The notes under the pieces were generated by a model. It was given only the letters and a program-made list of their open reading frames with translations, had not been told where the DNA came from and ran no database searches. Position numbers and translations under genes: made by a program. This document shows, in pieces, positions 35,073-47,179 of a stretch of 64,000 bases of DNA. The DNA is taken from assembly GCA_037349315.1 (NCBI GenBank), contig JBAIAC010000035.1, positions 3,982,501 to 4,046,500 of the forward strand. Direction: 5' to 3'. The stretch is from Chelydra serpentina. Taxonomy: Eukaryota; Chordata; Testudines; Chelydridae. The stretch's first letter is position 1. Each line of letters begins with the position of its first letter.

Positions 35073-38000
35073 TTGACAGCCTTCCAGTACTCTTCAAGTC
35101 ACTGTCCCCCTGACTAGCTTTTCTAGTCCTGAAAAAAGAGATAGCTGATTCACAGACAGAGGAACTGCCCTCTGATTGGCTAAAACCCATTCCCAGGACG
35201 ACTGCATTCTGGTTTTCTCCTCTCTTTTCCCAGTTGCTTTGGGGACCAAATCATCAAGGATATTCCCTTGAAAGCTATCTCACAAAGTTTGTATGCAATT
35301 GGGAAAGGTTGGAACACTCTAATAATGGTCATGATCTTGCCATTCCTTTCTCTTGTTCATTGACGGGGTTTGTTCCTATCACAATGTGATGCATAAGTGC
35401 GTCCAAGATTTGTTTGGAATGCAATTTTTTGCTGATGCAAAGTATTTTATGAGAAAATAAGCAACTGTTGAAAATATATGCTGTCGATTCCCAGCTAATT
35501 CACCTATATTTAGGCATTAAATTGAAGTTTGGTATGCAGTTTCTTGCCTAATTTGTATGAGTAGTCACTAATTGTGCATGCAACTCAAAAAATCCTGCAC
35601 TTAATGATTTACTGTCATTTGTGTGCCCAGTTCCGGACTGGTTTGCACAACTTCAATAACTACATTCTAATGAAGCATGTAATTGTCCATATATTTTGCG
35701 CAGGGCATTTCATGCCTTTAAAAAAAAATATGGACCTTAGCTGAGCAAACCAACTGCTTTCTTCAAAATGTAGCCCCAGATGGGAAGGGGAAGAAGTTAC
35801 AGCCTCAAGCCGTGTCCTCCTTTCTGAGTGCTCTTTAGAAACCAAATGGACCACACTCTGATTTTCCTCAGCATGATTTCCTGACTCTTTGGGCCACGGC
35901 TGAATTCCAGGGCACATCTTCCAGAGCGGAGAGAGAACTATTGCAATAATCCGCCATAGAGCAAATTCTTGTGACCCAGCAGGGGATATGTTAATGATTC
36001 TAAGCGGGGGGAAAAAAAAGCATTTGAGTCATAAACAATGAGCGCATGAATAGCAAACACAACAAAGCACCCAGAGGGAAAGAGTGACTGCAAATTAGTT
36101 AACCCATTCAGCACTGCAGGACATGCACACCCTCCTTAGTGGTTACAGTGAGGCTGGATTCTCTAAACAACGGGGCCTCCCGTGCATGTACTCATTCTAT
36201 TGAAGGAAAACTCCACCCTCCGCTTCCCACTGCGATGCATCTTAGACAGAAAACTATCAACACTCTTTCAAACCCAAGTGTTTGCTTGATTTTGCTCTGG
36301 TAGCTGCCTTGTCTCTGTAAGGCCAGGGGCACAAGGAGAGACCACGTGGGGCAGCCATTGTTGCCCTGGAGGGAGAGCATTGCAACGCCACCTAAAACTC
36401 CGGAGAACATAGCAATATCAAGGGGAACTTTTATGGATGCTGCCATAGGAAATATCTCCATCAAACCTTAAAACCTCTTGAAATGAGCCTTGGATGCAGA
36501 ATTGAAATTCTCCATAAACCTCAAAGATGCAGGGGTCCAAGTTGCTCCTGCAGTCCAGAAGCTGGGAAACCTCCCTTCCCTCCAGGGGTAAAGGAGGGTC
36601 TAGTTCTAGGAGTGGTAAGAGATGGATGGGGGAGGTGGGTAAGCTCAGCTGTAAGGACTCCCCTTCTGTGCTCAATGCAGTTGGCAAATTTGCAAAGACT
36701 GGTTATCTTCAACACCTGCAAACTCAACTGTAACATTCAGGTTGGGAAGCTAATAGGAAAGTGGATCCTGTAGGGTCCTCAGAGCCTCAGAAGGTCATGC
36801 TATGTTTTGCCCTATCGTAGAGTTGAGTGCAATCTTTCAGACTAATAGTTTAATTGATGAAAAATGCAACTTCAGTTGACCTGAAACTATTTGCAAATTG
36901 GCCATGAATAATTTTGGCCAGTCACAAAATTGCAAGAGGAGAAAATGGTGGTGGCAGTTCTGCACCCTCTAGAAGATTTAGCCCAGTAAGGCACATTACC
37001 CAGGATTTGGGAGAACCAGGTTCAAATCCCTACTCTGGAACAGAACTGAAATGCACCTTTCCAATTCACTGAAAATTCTGAAAAATTTCAGATTCGGTTC
37101 AACCTGCTTTGTTTTGTTTTTGCCACCAAACCACAAAATCAGTTATTCACCCCACTCTCGCTGTGTATTATCTTTTCAGAAAGTCAGAGTCCACTTCTTC
37201 ACTTATCTCTAAGCGAATGGTCAGTTCCAAAAAGTTTTTGTACCAGGAACTAAAGAAAGGGCATTATTTAGTAAACAGTGATCTTGGAAGTGGAGCCCTT
37301 TGGTTGATGGGTGGGAGAGGAGACATGTGTGGAAGTGGTAAAAATTGTTACCATTTAAATGATACAATTTAATATTTAAATTGCAAGAAATAAAAGTACA
37401 GTGGAATATCTATCTACAGCAGCTGGAATCGTATCAGTGAGCTAATGTCCTGATCCAGGGTTTGTCGGCTCTTCCTGTCAGATCTCTTTACAAGAGCTCT
37501 GCAAAATTCAGCAATTTCGGTTCAAAGGAAGCTCACACAAAACATAATCCTGGTTTCAGTTCACCTGACTTTGCAGCACCCTGGGGTTTATTTTCTGGGT
37601 CACGTTCAAATCCAGTGCAAAACTGTCAAGTCTCATTTGGCTTGGAGTTAAAAAAAAAACCAAACAAACCATAAAGAGTGAGAAGCCAAAGTTTTTTCTG
37701 GCTTCTATGTGAATCTGTAACATGGCCCAGATTTGCTCAAAACTGGGCCAAGGTTCACTTGAAAGTTCGTGAACCTTTCAATAAGCTTGGGATGAAACCT
37801 GACAAAGCTCCATGTAAGCTAGACTTCCACTGCAACTGTTTCCCATAGCCCTCTCTCTGATCTCATTAAAACATTAGCTGATGTTCAACACACTCAAGGG
37901 GAATGAGCTTGTGAGTAACAAATGAGACCATGAAGGGATAATCCTACCCACTCCCATATGTAATGGGACAGGAGGAATCCAAACCATCCTGCTAAAGGTA

Positions 38001-38105
38001 ATAGATCAAACCTTGAAGTCCTTACATAGGCAAAATTCCTAGTGAAGTCAATGGGAGCAGAAGGTTCTTAGTATCTTTCAAAGTCAAGCTACTTATTTAG
38101 GTGCT
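35073..38105. other. mainly unique sequence, no gene seen
   Basis: No gene is recognised. Scattered GTTCAAATC/GGTTCAAC words at 37020-37130 and 37500-37790 look like decayed repeat. A CATTGACTTCAATG-type half (GTGAAGTCAATGGGAG) sits at 38042-38057. Short minus-strand frames at 36192-36736 have no domain. Confidence 0.4.
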
Positions 38106-38109
38106 GAAA

Positions 38110-38490
38110 CATGGCTTTAGGTGCCAAATTTGAACATATCATCCTGGATGTGAGGTCCCGAAGACCCATCCTCATAGTGCTAGGTCTCCCTGCAGAGGTA
38201 TCCCCGGGGGTTTTCTTCAGCCAGGTGCTGATTTTTTCATCCTTGCTGGTAGTCCGTGTCTTCCTTGAGGTGCCAACGGTGGTCTTCGAGATGGGCTTCT
38301 TCTGGCTTTCAGAGATGTAGAGAGTGCAGGAGCAGCAGCTGCCAAGAGTGCAGCTGGTGGTATTTCAGGAGCAGAAAGAGGATTTTCTTCCAAAGTAGCA
38401 GCAGTGGAATACATCTTCAAAGCAGCATCGATTTTTTTCAAAAATAGCAGCAGGAGAATTCATCTTCAGAGCAGGTGTCGCAAGTGTCCA
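38110..38490 (-). other. coding-like stretch of unknown origin, disrupted
   Basis: Read on the minus strand this stretch behaves more like former coding or transcribed sequence than its flanks. One frame gives a 74-codon Ala/Pro-rich peptide (38441-38217, start MKKIDAALKMYSTAATLEEN). A neighbouring frame gives a Lys/Thr/Ser-rich run (KTTVGTSRKTRTTSKDEK) ending STWLKKTPG. It begins directly downstream of the U2-like head at 38553-38500 in the same transcriptional direction. It also contains a doubled 'TGCTGCTAYTTT' phrase about 50 bp apart. I do not recognise a parent gene. It may be the body of a retrotransposed transcript. Confidence 0.25.
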
Positions 38491-38499
38491 TCAGAAGAA

Positions 38500-38553
38500 A
38501 TTAAACTGATAAGAACAGATACTATGTTTGATCTTAGCCAAAAGGCCCAGAGT
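38500..38553 (-). pseudogene. U2 snRNA 5'-end fragment (best copy)
   Basis: The minus strand reads GGCCTTTTGGCTAAGATCAA and then GTATCTGTTCTTATCAGTTT. This corresponds to roughly nucleotides 8-54 of U2 snRNA, including the branch-point-recognition segment (GTAGTA in U2; ATAGTA here). The first nucleotides are mutated (CTCTGGGCC for CTCGGCC), and two bases of the 'AGTGTAG' stretch are changed to 'AACATAG'. The U2 body beyond about nucleotide 54 (Sm site, 3' stem-loops) is absent, so this is not a functional U2 gene. Confidence 0.85.
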
Positions 38554-38708
38554 TAGATATTGTTTTTACGTCAGGGCCCATGAGACACAGACAAGGCTTT
38601 CATCTCAAGGCCAAAAGACCAAATACATCGAGACACTTGATCATGGCCTTTGATAGGCCAAGAGACTACTTGCACTTGATCTTAGCTCAAAGAGCCGAGA
38701 AGCAATAA
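38554..38708 (-). repeat. cluster of further U2 5'-end-like fragments
   Basis: Two more stretches resemble the first 35 nt of U2 on the minus strand. At 38706-38673 it reads ATTGCTTCTCGGCTC then GAGCTAAGATCAAGTG. At 38668-38632 it reads CTCTTGGCC...GGCCATGATCAAGTG. A weaker third is near 38622-38595 (GGTCTTTTGGCCTTGAG). All point the same way as the best copy, so the segment looks like a head-to-tail row of degenerate U2 heads. Confidence 0.7.
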
Positions 38709-38938
38709 GTTACACCGATGTAAGTAGTAGTGTGTACAAGCCTTAGGTTACAGAGAGAGCATTGTGAAATTCTGTGTGTTCCTTTCACAGAGGTTTAGGC
38801 AAAACAGTTTTTTGGTGTTCAAGCCTTGTGGGTTCAAAAACCCCGAATTTTGCTTTGAGTTTCGAGTCTAAAGGAATCCAAAACTGAGTCAAAAGTCACC
38901 ATGTGTCACCTGGTTCATGGCCAAATTATGCACAGACA

Positions 38939-39062
38939 TAGGGTGACCAGATGTCCTGATTTTATAGGGACGGTCCCGATTTTTGGGGTCTTTTTCTTAT
39001 ATAGGCTCCTATTACCCCCTACCCCCTGTCCTGATTTTTCACATTTGCTCTCGGTCACCCTA
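38939..39062 (-). mobile_element. hAT MITE, copy 3 (TAGGGTGACCAG family)
   Basis: Same family as 12070 and 13874, in reverse orientation. Ends TAGGGTGACCAGATGTCC and CTCTCGGTCACCCTA. A perfect 8-bp duplication CACAGACA is at 38931-38938 and 39063-39070. 124 bp and non-coding. Frames reading 'GSFSYIGSYYPLPP' recur at copy 4 (61.8-62.0 kb) for this reason only. Confidence 0.93.
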
Positions 39063-42000
39063 CACAGACATGAGTTTTCCATGTTTGCGTAAACCTGGTC
39101 TTGGTTTGTTTGAAACTGGGCCCACGTTTTTTTCAAACCTTCCTGAAATTGGGCCAAGTTCTGAGTTCGTCAATAGAGTGAAAGGAGAGAGGTATCCGAG
39201 AGTCCATGCCCTCACAGCTCTACCTCATGCAAAATTGCACCTGCAAACGAGGAGCTTTTCTCTTGAAAAATTTACCTCTACGTTCTCAAGCACCTGCGTG
39301 TATTTAACAGCTTTCTAGAACAGGGATGGACGTAAGCACCTGCTTAAATGTTTCCCTGAATCAGAACCTCACAACTGCATTTGAGCACGATAAGGCTACT
39401 GTGGAAATTTTGCTGGCGCATCATAGGCAGTCAGTCTAGAAGACACACGCCTATTTTTCTGCACTTTCACGAAGAAGCTGCTTTCTCCTTTGTTCACTCT
39501 TACCTTTAGTAACTTTTATCAGGGAATAGCAGTTCAGTCATCACTATTACATATTTCTGTCAGGCCCTGAAAGCCAATAAATAATAATAGACAAAGAATC
39601 CAGCAAGGTGACGCTGTCAGGAATTTCTTTTGGCATTATAGAAACTACAGTTTGAGTTGCTTTTGTCTTGACTACTGGTAAACATAGACATCAATCTATT
39701 TCCTATTTTACTACAGAAAGAGGTGTCTATTTTCCTTTCCCCACTGCCTACTGGTACATTGTAAATTTGACAAACTGATTTTCCCCCTCAGATGGGCTTT
39801 CAGCTTGCTGCAGATGTGCGCTTACTACACAATTCTCTCTTTCTCCAGTGAGGAAAACATGTAAAGCCTTCACACTTCAACTCATCTCACCTTTGCCGAA
39901 GTATTGCACACTGAGCGACAGCCACGCTGCTCTAAATGCTGAGGGATAAATATTGCTCAGAATTAGAAAATGTAACACACAATTATAAAGCAGCAAAGCA
40001 ATTGAATTCTGATCTCTTGGGGCACGAGGGGAAAATGTACTCATACGAATCAGTATGCTCAACATCAGGCTGATTAAGGATGTGCTGTCAGACTCAGAGG
40101 CCACAGTATAACCTTACTGCTCTTCTAAAGCACTCAGGACTAGATTGTGTTTTCCTTATTCCTGCCGAGCAGTACTGTACGCCGCGAGTAATCACACTGA
40201 AATCAATGGGACTTCCTGAAAAGTGAGGGGCCTCTCTATGTGACTAAGTGTGGCACATTCTGGCCTTAAGCAATGCTCATATAGTCAGTCACAGAAGGCA
40301 CTGAACACCCAACTGAAGTTACAAAGAACATTGTGAAGTGGGTCCGAGGTATTCTCCAGCCCTGTGCAGTCAGCGCACGGAGCTATGGCAGGGCTCAGAA
40401 TGGGGAAGTTGTTCCATTCCCTTTTGCTGCTGGAGGGAGGCTAATAAATGTGTGGTTTCTCTCCGCCTCTTCTAATGATCACGTAAGGTGCTGACTATCA
40501 TCGATGCTCCTTGACTTGGATGGGAGTTGAGGACACCCAACACCTTGCAGGGCCAAACCCTTATTTGTGTTTTATTGGAGCTGGAACAAACTGAGATTCC
40601 ACCCACATCTACCCAGGGATTGGCTCCATTTTTCTCATAACAGGGGAGGCTAGAGGATGTAGTTACAAATCTTAGTAGTATGAACAAAGCTGTGCAGCTC
40701 TAAACTATTCCACATTTGCTTTCTGAATTCTCAAGCTTTTGCAAGAATTTGTTCATTTCAGGGTAAAATTCCATCACCAAACACCAACTTTCCCTGGTAA
40801 ATCTGGCAACGCTTCAGAAAAAGATGCATGCAATTAAATGTCTCTATTTTCTTAGCAAAACAGCTTTTGGTTTTTTTTAATAGCAAAATATTTTTTCTAT
40901 GGTGGTGGCCTGGAAAACTCCATTTTGGTTTTGCAAAACCCAGCAAAAGATGTGACAATAATGCTAAGCACATGACCATGTAACTTGTCTCGAGTCATGG
41001 GCGACGTGAATGAATTTTGTTTGCAAGCTCTACCCATAGTATCCTGTGAATGAGATGTGCTAGCCCTGTCACTTGGATGAGCTCTCTTCTGTACTGGAGT
41101 TGCTGGAGAGTGCATATGGCAGGAAGCAGTGATGACATGAATCAGGCGGGATCATAAGATGGCAGGCGGAGGTGTTGGCTGAAAGCCCAAGGGAAGACAG
41201 AAATATAATCCATATTATGCAGTGCACTGGCTGTATATCAGTCAGCATAGTGTCTTTCTAGTCTACAGACCGTGGCTGTATATAAGTAACATATGGAGAC
41301 TGCTGTATGTGGCATCAGTTAACTGCTGATGCAATTCTGTATCCTGTTCGTCAGTGTGTTCCACAAAAAACACCTCTAACCCTAACAGTTAAGAATGATG
41401 AAAGATGCCAAATGAACTGCTCTGAAGACTGGAGTCCCGTAAAATATTTATCCAGAGAATACGTGCATAGCATGAGCAGAAGCAGCAGCGGAAAACTGCC
41501 TCTGAATTCTTCTACTTGCATATCATTAATACTGAAAAAAAAGTCCATGGGTTGGGTTTTTTTAAACTAATTCGTTTTGACTCCGTCCATGCCCCTTTTG
41601 TGCTAGCTTCCTGCGATTGTCTTGCCAAGAAGTTTACAGGGAGAAATGTTTGCAGGAGCAACAAATTTTAAGCCAATATTGGAGACTATTCACAAACAGC
41701 AAATTCAGAATTTGTAAGCACAAGTATTAGTAATGACAATTTTATTCCCAAAATTATATTAATCCTGTCAGGGACAGAAACAATACCCTGTGATCTAGGT
41801 GTTCAATCAAAACTAGCTAACGACTCAAATTTTGAATTTTAAATACACCACACTGCTGGCAAGACAATCCACCGGCCAAGGCTTTTTCACAAAATGTATC
41901 TGGTGAATAACATCAAACAAGAAATAAATACAAGGCTATCACATTCTGCTCATGGACAATTATTATCCAGAAAGGAAGGCAAAAATTCATTGACTAAATT

Positions 42001-42333
42001 AGTCATCATCATGGATTATTCACCCAGTCTTACCCCATCCCTGATTTGAAGGGATCACCTCTGCGTGTGTCTGAGAGAGGAGGTGTGCTTCCATTCAATC
42101 TTTGCAAACAACAGCAGATTTAGTGATGTCAACATCAGTTCACTAGGGAGCTGGACTGAAACTGACATAAACCAGTGACGAGCCATCAGAATACGAGATG
42201 AGGCGACTTCCTGTCTGGAATGGATTCAAACCCTAACGTTGAGGTGAAAGGCTGTAGTGACATCTAAAGAACCACTCCACCTACTAACTAATCCATGGAT
42301 ATCCTTATACCACCAACCTGAAACAATGTCACT
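39063..42333. other. mainly unique sequence, no gene seen
   Basis: Nothing coding is recognised. Short palindromic-family remnants are at 39325-39395 (CGTAAGCACCTGCTTAAATG) and 40150-40235 (ACTGAAATCAATGGGACTTC). A GC-poor segment from 41640 to 42010 is unremarkable. Confidence 0.4.
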
Positions 42334-42340
42334 GCTACAT

Positions 42341-42515
42341 AGAATCATAGAATATCAGGGTTGGAAGGGACCTTAGGAGGTCATCTAGTCCAACCCCCTG
42401 CTCAAAGCAGGACCAATCCCCAATTTTTGCCCCAGATACCTAAATGAAGGATTGAACTCACAACCCTGGGTTTAGCAGGCCAATGCTCAAACCACTGAGC
42501 TATCCCTCCCCACAA
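42341..42515 (-). mobile_element. tRNA-derived SINE (turtle-type), subfamily A with CR1 tail
   Basis: On the minus strand the head is GGGGAGGGATAGCTCAGTGG...GAGTTCAATCC (A- and B-boxes), as in the other two SINEs. Its tail is CR1-like: GGTCCTGCTTTGAGCAGGGG, GACTAGATGACCTCCTAAGG, ending ATTCTATGATTCTATG. That tail is nearly identical to the last 80 bp of the CR1 copy at 48175-48258. A 7-bp repeat GCTACAT at 42334-42340 and 42516-42522 looks like the target duplication. Confidence 0.9.
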
Positions 42516-42522
42516 GCTACAT

Positions 42523-45008
42523 CTCACAGCTGTCTAGGTTGTGAGGGCATGGCCTGCAATGTGCTGAGCGCGCCGGCCCTCATCTATCAAAGCACCTAAG
42601 CACGTGCTTACCTTTAAGCATGTGAGGCAGTCTTGCGAGGGACTACTTGTTTAAGTGCTTTGTTGGATTGAGGTCAGAATGCTCAGCACCTTGCAAGATA
42701 GAGTCCTAAATTAGCTTTTATACCAACTGGGTATTAGTAGAAGGGGATTGTTACTGCATCCGACAATTTGAAGCAGTTTTGGAGGCAACCTTTCATCAGC
42801 TTATTCAAATGTTGAAAAGATAATCTCCCCCACCCAGCCCCCAATATCAACTCTCAAACCTTTGCCTTCTGAGACAATATCATCACCAGCATCGCATTAT
42901 TGTCCCCTAATCTACTGAGACACCAACCCAGCAATAGGAACACAAAACTTGTCATCCAGAGACTAGTAGAAGAAAAGGTTTTCTCAGAGCGTGTCCCTGT
43001 TACTTCACTCAAACTGGGCACTGAATAACTTCAGGATCGGATTTTGCATGGAACTAAAGGAGAGAAAAGGAGCAGAGCCATGGTGGATTTTGGCAGCAAA
43101 CCTTCATGGCAGGGAAGCCAAGGAGATGAAAGATTAAACAAATAAATTGTAAGAGAAAAAGACGTTGTGATCCCAATAGCTAAAACTCATAATCCAGCTA
43201 GTCTTTTGTTCTGATTTGGAAGGACATTTCCCCAGGAGGGTGGAGAAAGAACAAGAGAAAAGGGAACAGAAGCAGAAAAGGAAAGAAAATTAGCTGCTTG
43301 ACAGGATTGATGAAAACAAAAACTCCCTTCGGCACAGAACCTGTTGCGGAGAAATCTCCACACGCTTGCCACAGAAGTTGTTTTTATCATACCACTGAGT
43401 ACTTTGATGACGTTTCTTGGCAAAACTTTGGTAGCTCATCTGCCAAATCTATTGTACGTGCTGTCTGTTCTGTAGAACCCAGTTTGCCAGTAATTTACCA
43501 TAATCCTGTATGCTAAGATCTCTGAACCTGCATGCAATGATTCTGGCAAATCTCTGGCGGCTTTGTGGTAAATCACTGGCAAACTTCACCAGCATGCATG
43601 TGGTGATCCTGCTGCAACTGTTTACTTCTGGTGACATTCATCTGGCAAATGTATGGCAATTCTGTACCTGCTGAAGCCTCAAGCAACTTTCTGCCGTGGA
43701 GAATCACAAGCAAATTGATTGTGACAAGGTTCTAGAAGTCAAAACGTGCTATAAATAATGCACCGCCTTTTCCTGCGCTGGCTTTTTTTAACCCTTTCCA
43801 GTGCACCTTTCAATGTATCCTACCCAACCCTCACATCATCTTAACAGCTGTCTCCTTGTGGTTGTTTGGATAACACCAGCTGGTGCACCTCAGCGAGTCC
43901 TTTTCAGATTTGTCCCCTGCTATCTGAAAGCCTATAATTCCACTGTGATTAAACTGGCCCATTCAGGTGAAAGTCAAGACAGATCAGGTAAAGTAACTGA
44001 GCAATGGCAGGTGCCGTGTATGTCAATGGAGTATGTCATCTGGAAGTATTTAGAAATGAGAGAATGCCATTAGAAAGTCCCATGTTATTGGCCAGTAGCC
44101 ATTACTAGTTGATGCATTTTGATATCATTTGCCGTGATGAGGGAACATCTCCATAGCCTCAGGGTTATAGGAAGCTGAAGGGGCAGAGAAAAGAAACAGT
44201 CTCGGAAATGCACCTCGGGACCAATTTGCCCTCACCGGCTTCCTTTCAGGATCAGTATTTGGAAGGGGTGAAGGTGGGGACATGAAATGAAAAGGATGCT
44301 TTGGGTGAAATCCTGGCCCCATTGAAGGCAATGGGAGTTTTGCTATTGACTTCAAAGGGACCACCCTTTGCCCCTTTGAGTCTTAATCAAGGGAAGAGCT
44401 GCCAAGATTTCCTGCGTGGTTTCTGGGGTATTTCTAGTAATGGGTGAGCTTCAAAAGGTTTAGAAGTTTGGTTCAAATAAACACACATAAATCTGGATGG
44501 TTTTATCTATCTGGACCTCTTGGGCCAAATTCTACTCAGTTAGCTTAGAGTAAATCCGGGGTAACTACTGGCTGCATTAGGGGCATCCTTTCAGAAAAAT
44601 CCCGGGGGCGGGCAAAGTTTTGTCAGCATAGAGAACATTGTAAGTGATTATTGTACATCTTGCAAAGTTGGCAGTGGGGGAAACGAAGTGGAGCACGGAC
44701 CCATGAAAAGTCACGGCCGGGAAAACCAAAGGGGCGGGAAATTTCAAATGATGCTTTTGAACTGCATTGACACTGGCATAACTGAGACCAGGATCTGGCC
44801 AGAAACTGGATCTCTTCATTTTAAACTCCACCTTTACAAAAATGACAGGGCTGCGTGTTGCAAGTACCTATCACTCACTAAAGGTTAACGGCCTGATCCG
44901 GTGAGATACCAACACCCTCAATACCCTTTGGGATACAAGCGTGATCAGCCCTGCGCAGAACCAGGCTCCCCGTGAGGTACGGGGAATACCGCCTTCAGTA
45001 TGCTGTGT
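42523..45008. other. no gene; degenerate TCTGGCAAAT repeats at 43420-43660
   Basis: GGCAAA-type words (TTGGCAAAACTTTGG, CTGGCAAATCTCTGGC, ACTGGCAAACTTCACC, CTGGCAAATGTATGGC) recur at irregular 10-60-bp spacing from about 43418 to 43653. This suggests a decayed tandem repeat. A dispersed palindrome is at 44300-44365 (CCCCATTGAAGGCAATGGGA facing CTATTGACTTCAAAGGG). Decayed relatives occur at 42575-42690 and 44520-44570. No gene is seen. Confidence 0.45.
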
Positions 45009-45112
45009 TGGCCCAGGATATTAGAGAGAGAGGAGGTGAGCAAGATAATATTTTTTAATGGATGAAATGAAAGGATAGTACCTCACCCACCTTGCCTTAG
45101 GCTTCAATATGC
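45009..45112. repeat. fragment of the 8107-type hairpin repeat
   Basis: Reads GGCCCAGGATATTAGAGAGA, then a decayed middle, then GTACCTCACCCACCTTGCC. This matches the outer parts of the 8107 and 63144 copies, with the centre deleted or diverged. Confidence 0.5.
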
Positions 45113-47052
45113 TATTTGTCTGCTTAGGGATCCTTGCATGCACACCATACGTGACCCTAAAGAAGTCCCTAATGCAATTACAATAAAGAAGGCCACTCTG
45201 CAATTAAGATGAAGGCATACCAGATGTTGTGGCCACAGCGGAAAGGAAAGCATTATGGACTGATATGGCAGCATGCGTTCCTAATGGTCTCAGGGTGTTG
45301 CCACGGAGGCAGTGTTAAGGTCTCTCTCTCAGGCAAATGACCATACTGCCCCTCGTTCTTCCTATTACCATAATGACCAGACTGAGCACAGATCATGAGG
45401 TCTAACAGTTGCCGTGTACTTTAGCCACTGCTGTCCTCTCCCTTTGATCACACATCCCAGCGTCTTCACCTCTTTTAAATGCAGCCACTGAACTGGGCTG
45501 TTGGCTGCAGCTCTCCCTAGCCTGCTTACTCCTGCATAGCGCGACGGTCCTGTTTAATATGATCACCCAGTTGCAACTCATCCCCAGACTTCAACCCTCT
45601 ACCCCAAGTTTGCAATGATCCTGGGTCTATATTAAGCAGCACTGTGTTTAGTGCCGGGGTGGGGAGGACACACCCTTACAGACATTCACTTCTTCTCGGG
45701 TTCCTATCTCATTGTGGAGCCACTCAGCTCCCTGGGCGTATAGAGGAGACCTTGTATTTGATGAATGCTTCAGGGGACACCCGCCTGCCAGCAGAACATG
45801 CCTGTCAGCGGTAAATGTGCTGCATAGTGATCTTGGTAAGTCATTACCCCACCTGTTCTTCTAAATGAGCGGCTGGATCTGCTCCAAATATGTTTCATTG
45901 GGCTTTTCACCATTATTCAGACAGCTGGCACTGCTGATGACTGACCATTTTCCAATTAGGTTTCGGGTGAACTGTCTACATTTTAGTCTTTAAAAGACAA
46001 GTTCAACGCAGTGCAAAAAATTCAAGAAAAGATGCCCAATTTCTGGGTTGGCCCTTCGCTTTCTTATACACGGGAGTGAATGTGAGCTTTTCAGAGCTCA
46101 GCCTGAGAGACTGATAGCGCTGGCGCATCAGGGATGGAGCAGACTGGAACTGTGTGAACTTCCCATACTGTTCTGCAAATTCACCTTTCTCTTGAAGGTG
46201 ACTCTCGCCTGTTATTCCATATCTTGGCTTTTGCACGGATCTGCCAACTCACCTTAATCCTGACCTGTCTGCAACACGCCTTGATGTTCCAGTCCTAGCC
46301 TGTTCTGAGCAGACACTTACAACGCCAGGCACTGTGTAAACTTCCTTACATAAATCTGCCAAGATTAGTTTCAGATAATTACCCACATGACCTAATAACA
46401 CTTGTAAAACATGTACAGTGTCTTTGTAGGGACAATGTCATTACTGGTAGGAACAAAAAGTGACCTGCAATTCTTTACCTTTCCAAAGTCTCTGAAATTT
46501 CAGAGACGGTATTTTCCAGAATAAGAGCTTCAGTGGTCTTTTTAAAATAAACTAAATTCCAAAATATTACTGGCTAGATCTTCAATGAATAGCAGCTAAG
46601 ATGCAGGAATAAAATATGAACAATTGCAGTGAATTGCATGCACAAAATCCACATTTTCCCATGCAAAATAAATAATTGTGACTGCAAATTGGTATTTTTT
46701 CCTGATTATGCACAGCTATCCATTTTGCATGCAGTTACCCATTTGGGATTCACCCCGTGTAGAGGACCAGCATGAGGGCTATGAACCTAAAGCCCTCAAA
46801 GTAGGACATAGGGTATGCTATGAGTGCTAAGCTATGTGTATTGGCTTGCTAGTGGTGGCGAGCTCATCAGGGCTGGACTTTTTTCAATGGTTTTATGATG
46901 TTGTTGTTGTTCTTGTTTTAAGAGCAATGAAGCCTTCATTGTGTTTTTTAAAAGGCTTCATAAAAGAACCAGGTATAGATTGCAAACAGACAGAAGCAAA
47001 AAGTAGATACAAAGTTGATTCCGTTAAAATTGAAATGTTTGGTGGTGACACT
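45113..47052. other. unique sequence, no gene seen
   Basis: No nameable feature. Confidence 0.4.
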
Positions 47053-47134
47053 GGGGGGAGGGATAGCTCAGTGGTTTGAGCATTGACCTGCTAAACCCAG
47101 CGTTGTCAATTCAATCCTTGAGGGGGCCATTTAG
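47053..47134 (+). mobile_element. tRNA-derived SINE, 5' half (split by CR1)
   Basis: The head GGAGGGATAGCTCAGTGG, GAGCATTGACCTGC, and CAATTCAATCC continues to GGGGGCCATTTAG, then stops abruptly at about 47134. The rest of the same SINE resumes at about 48258 (TGCTGCAAAAATTTGTCAGG). It was interrupted by the CR1 insertion. Confidence 0.9.
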
Positions 47135-47179
47135 CAGATTGAGGGACGTGATCATTCCCCTCTATTTGGCACTGGTGAG

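Noticed and set aside
38500..38708. Functional U2 snRNA gene
   Set aside because: Only the 5' 30-54 nt are present, with mutations; no Sm site, 3' stem-loops or snRNA promoter elements.
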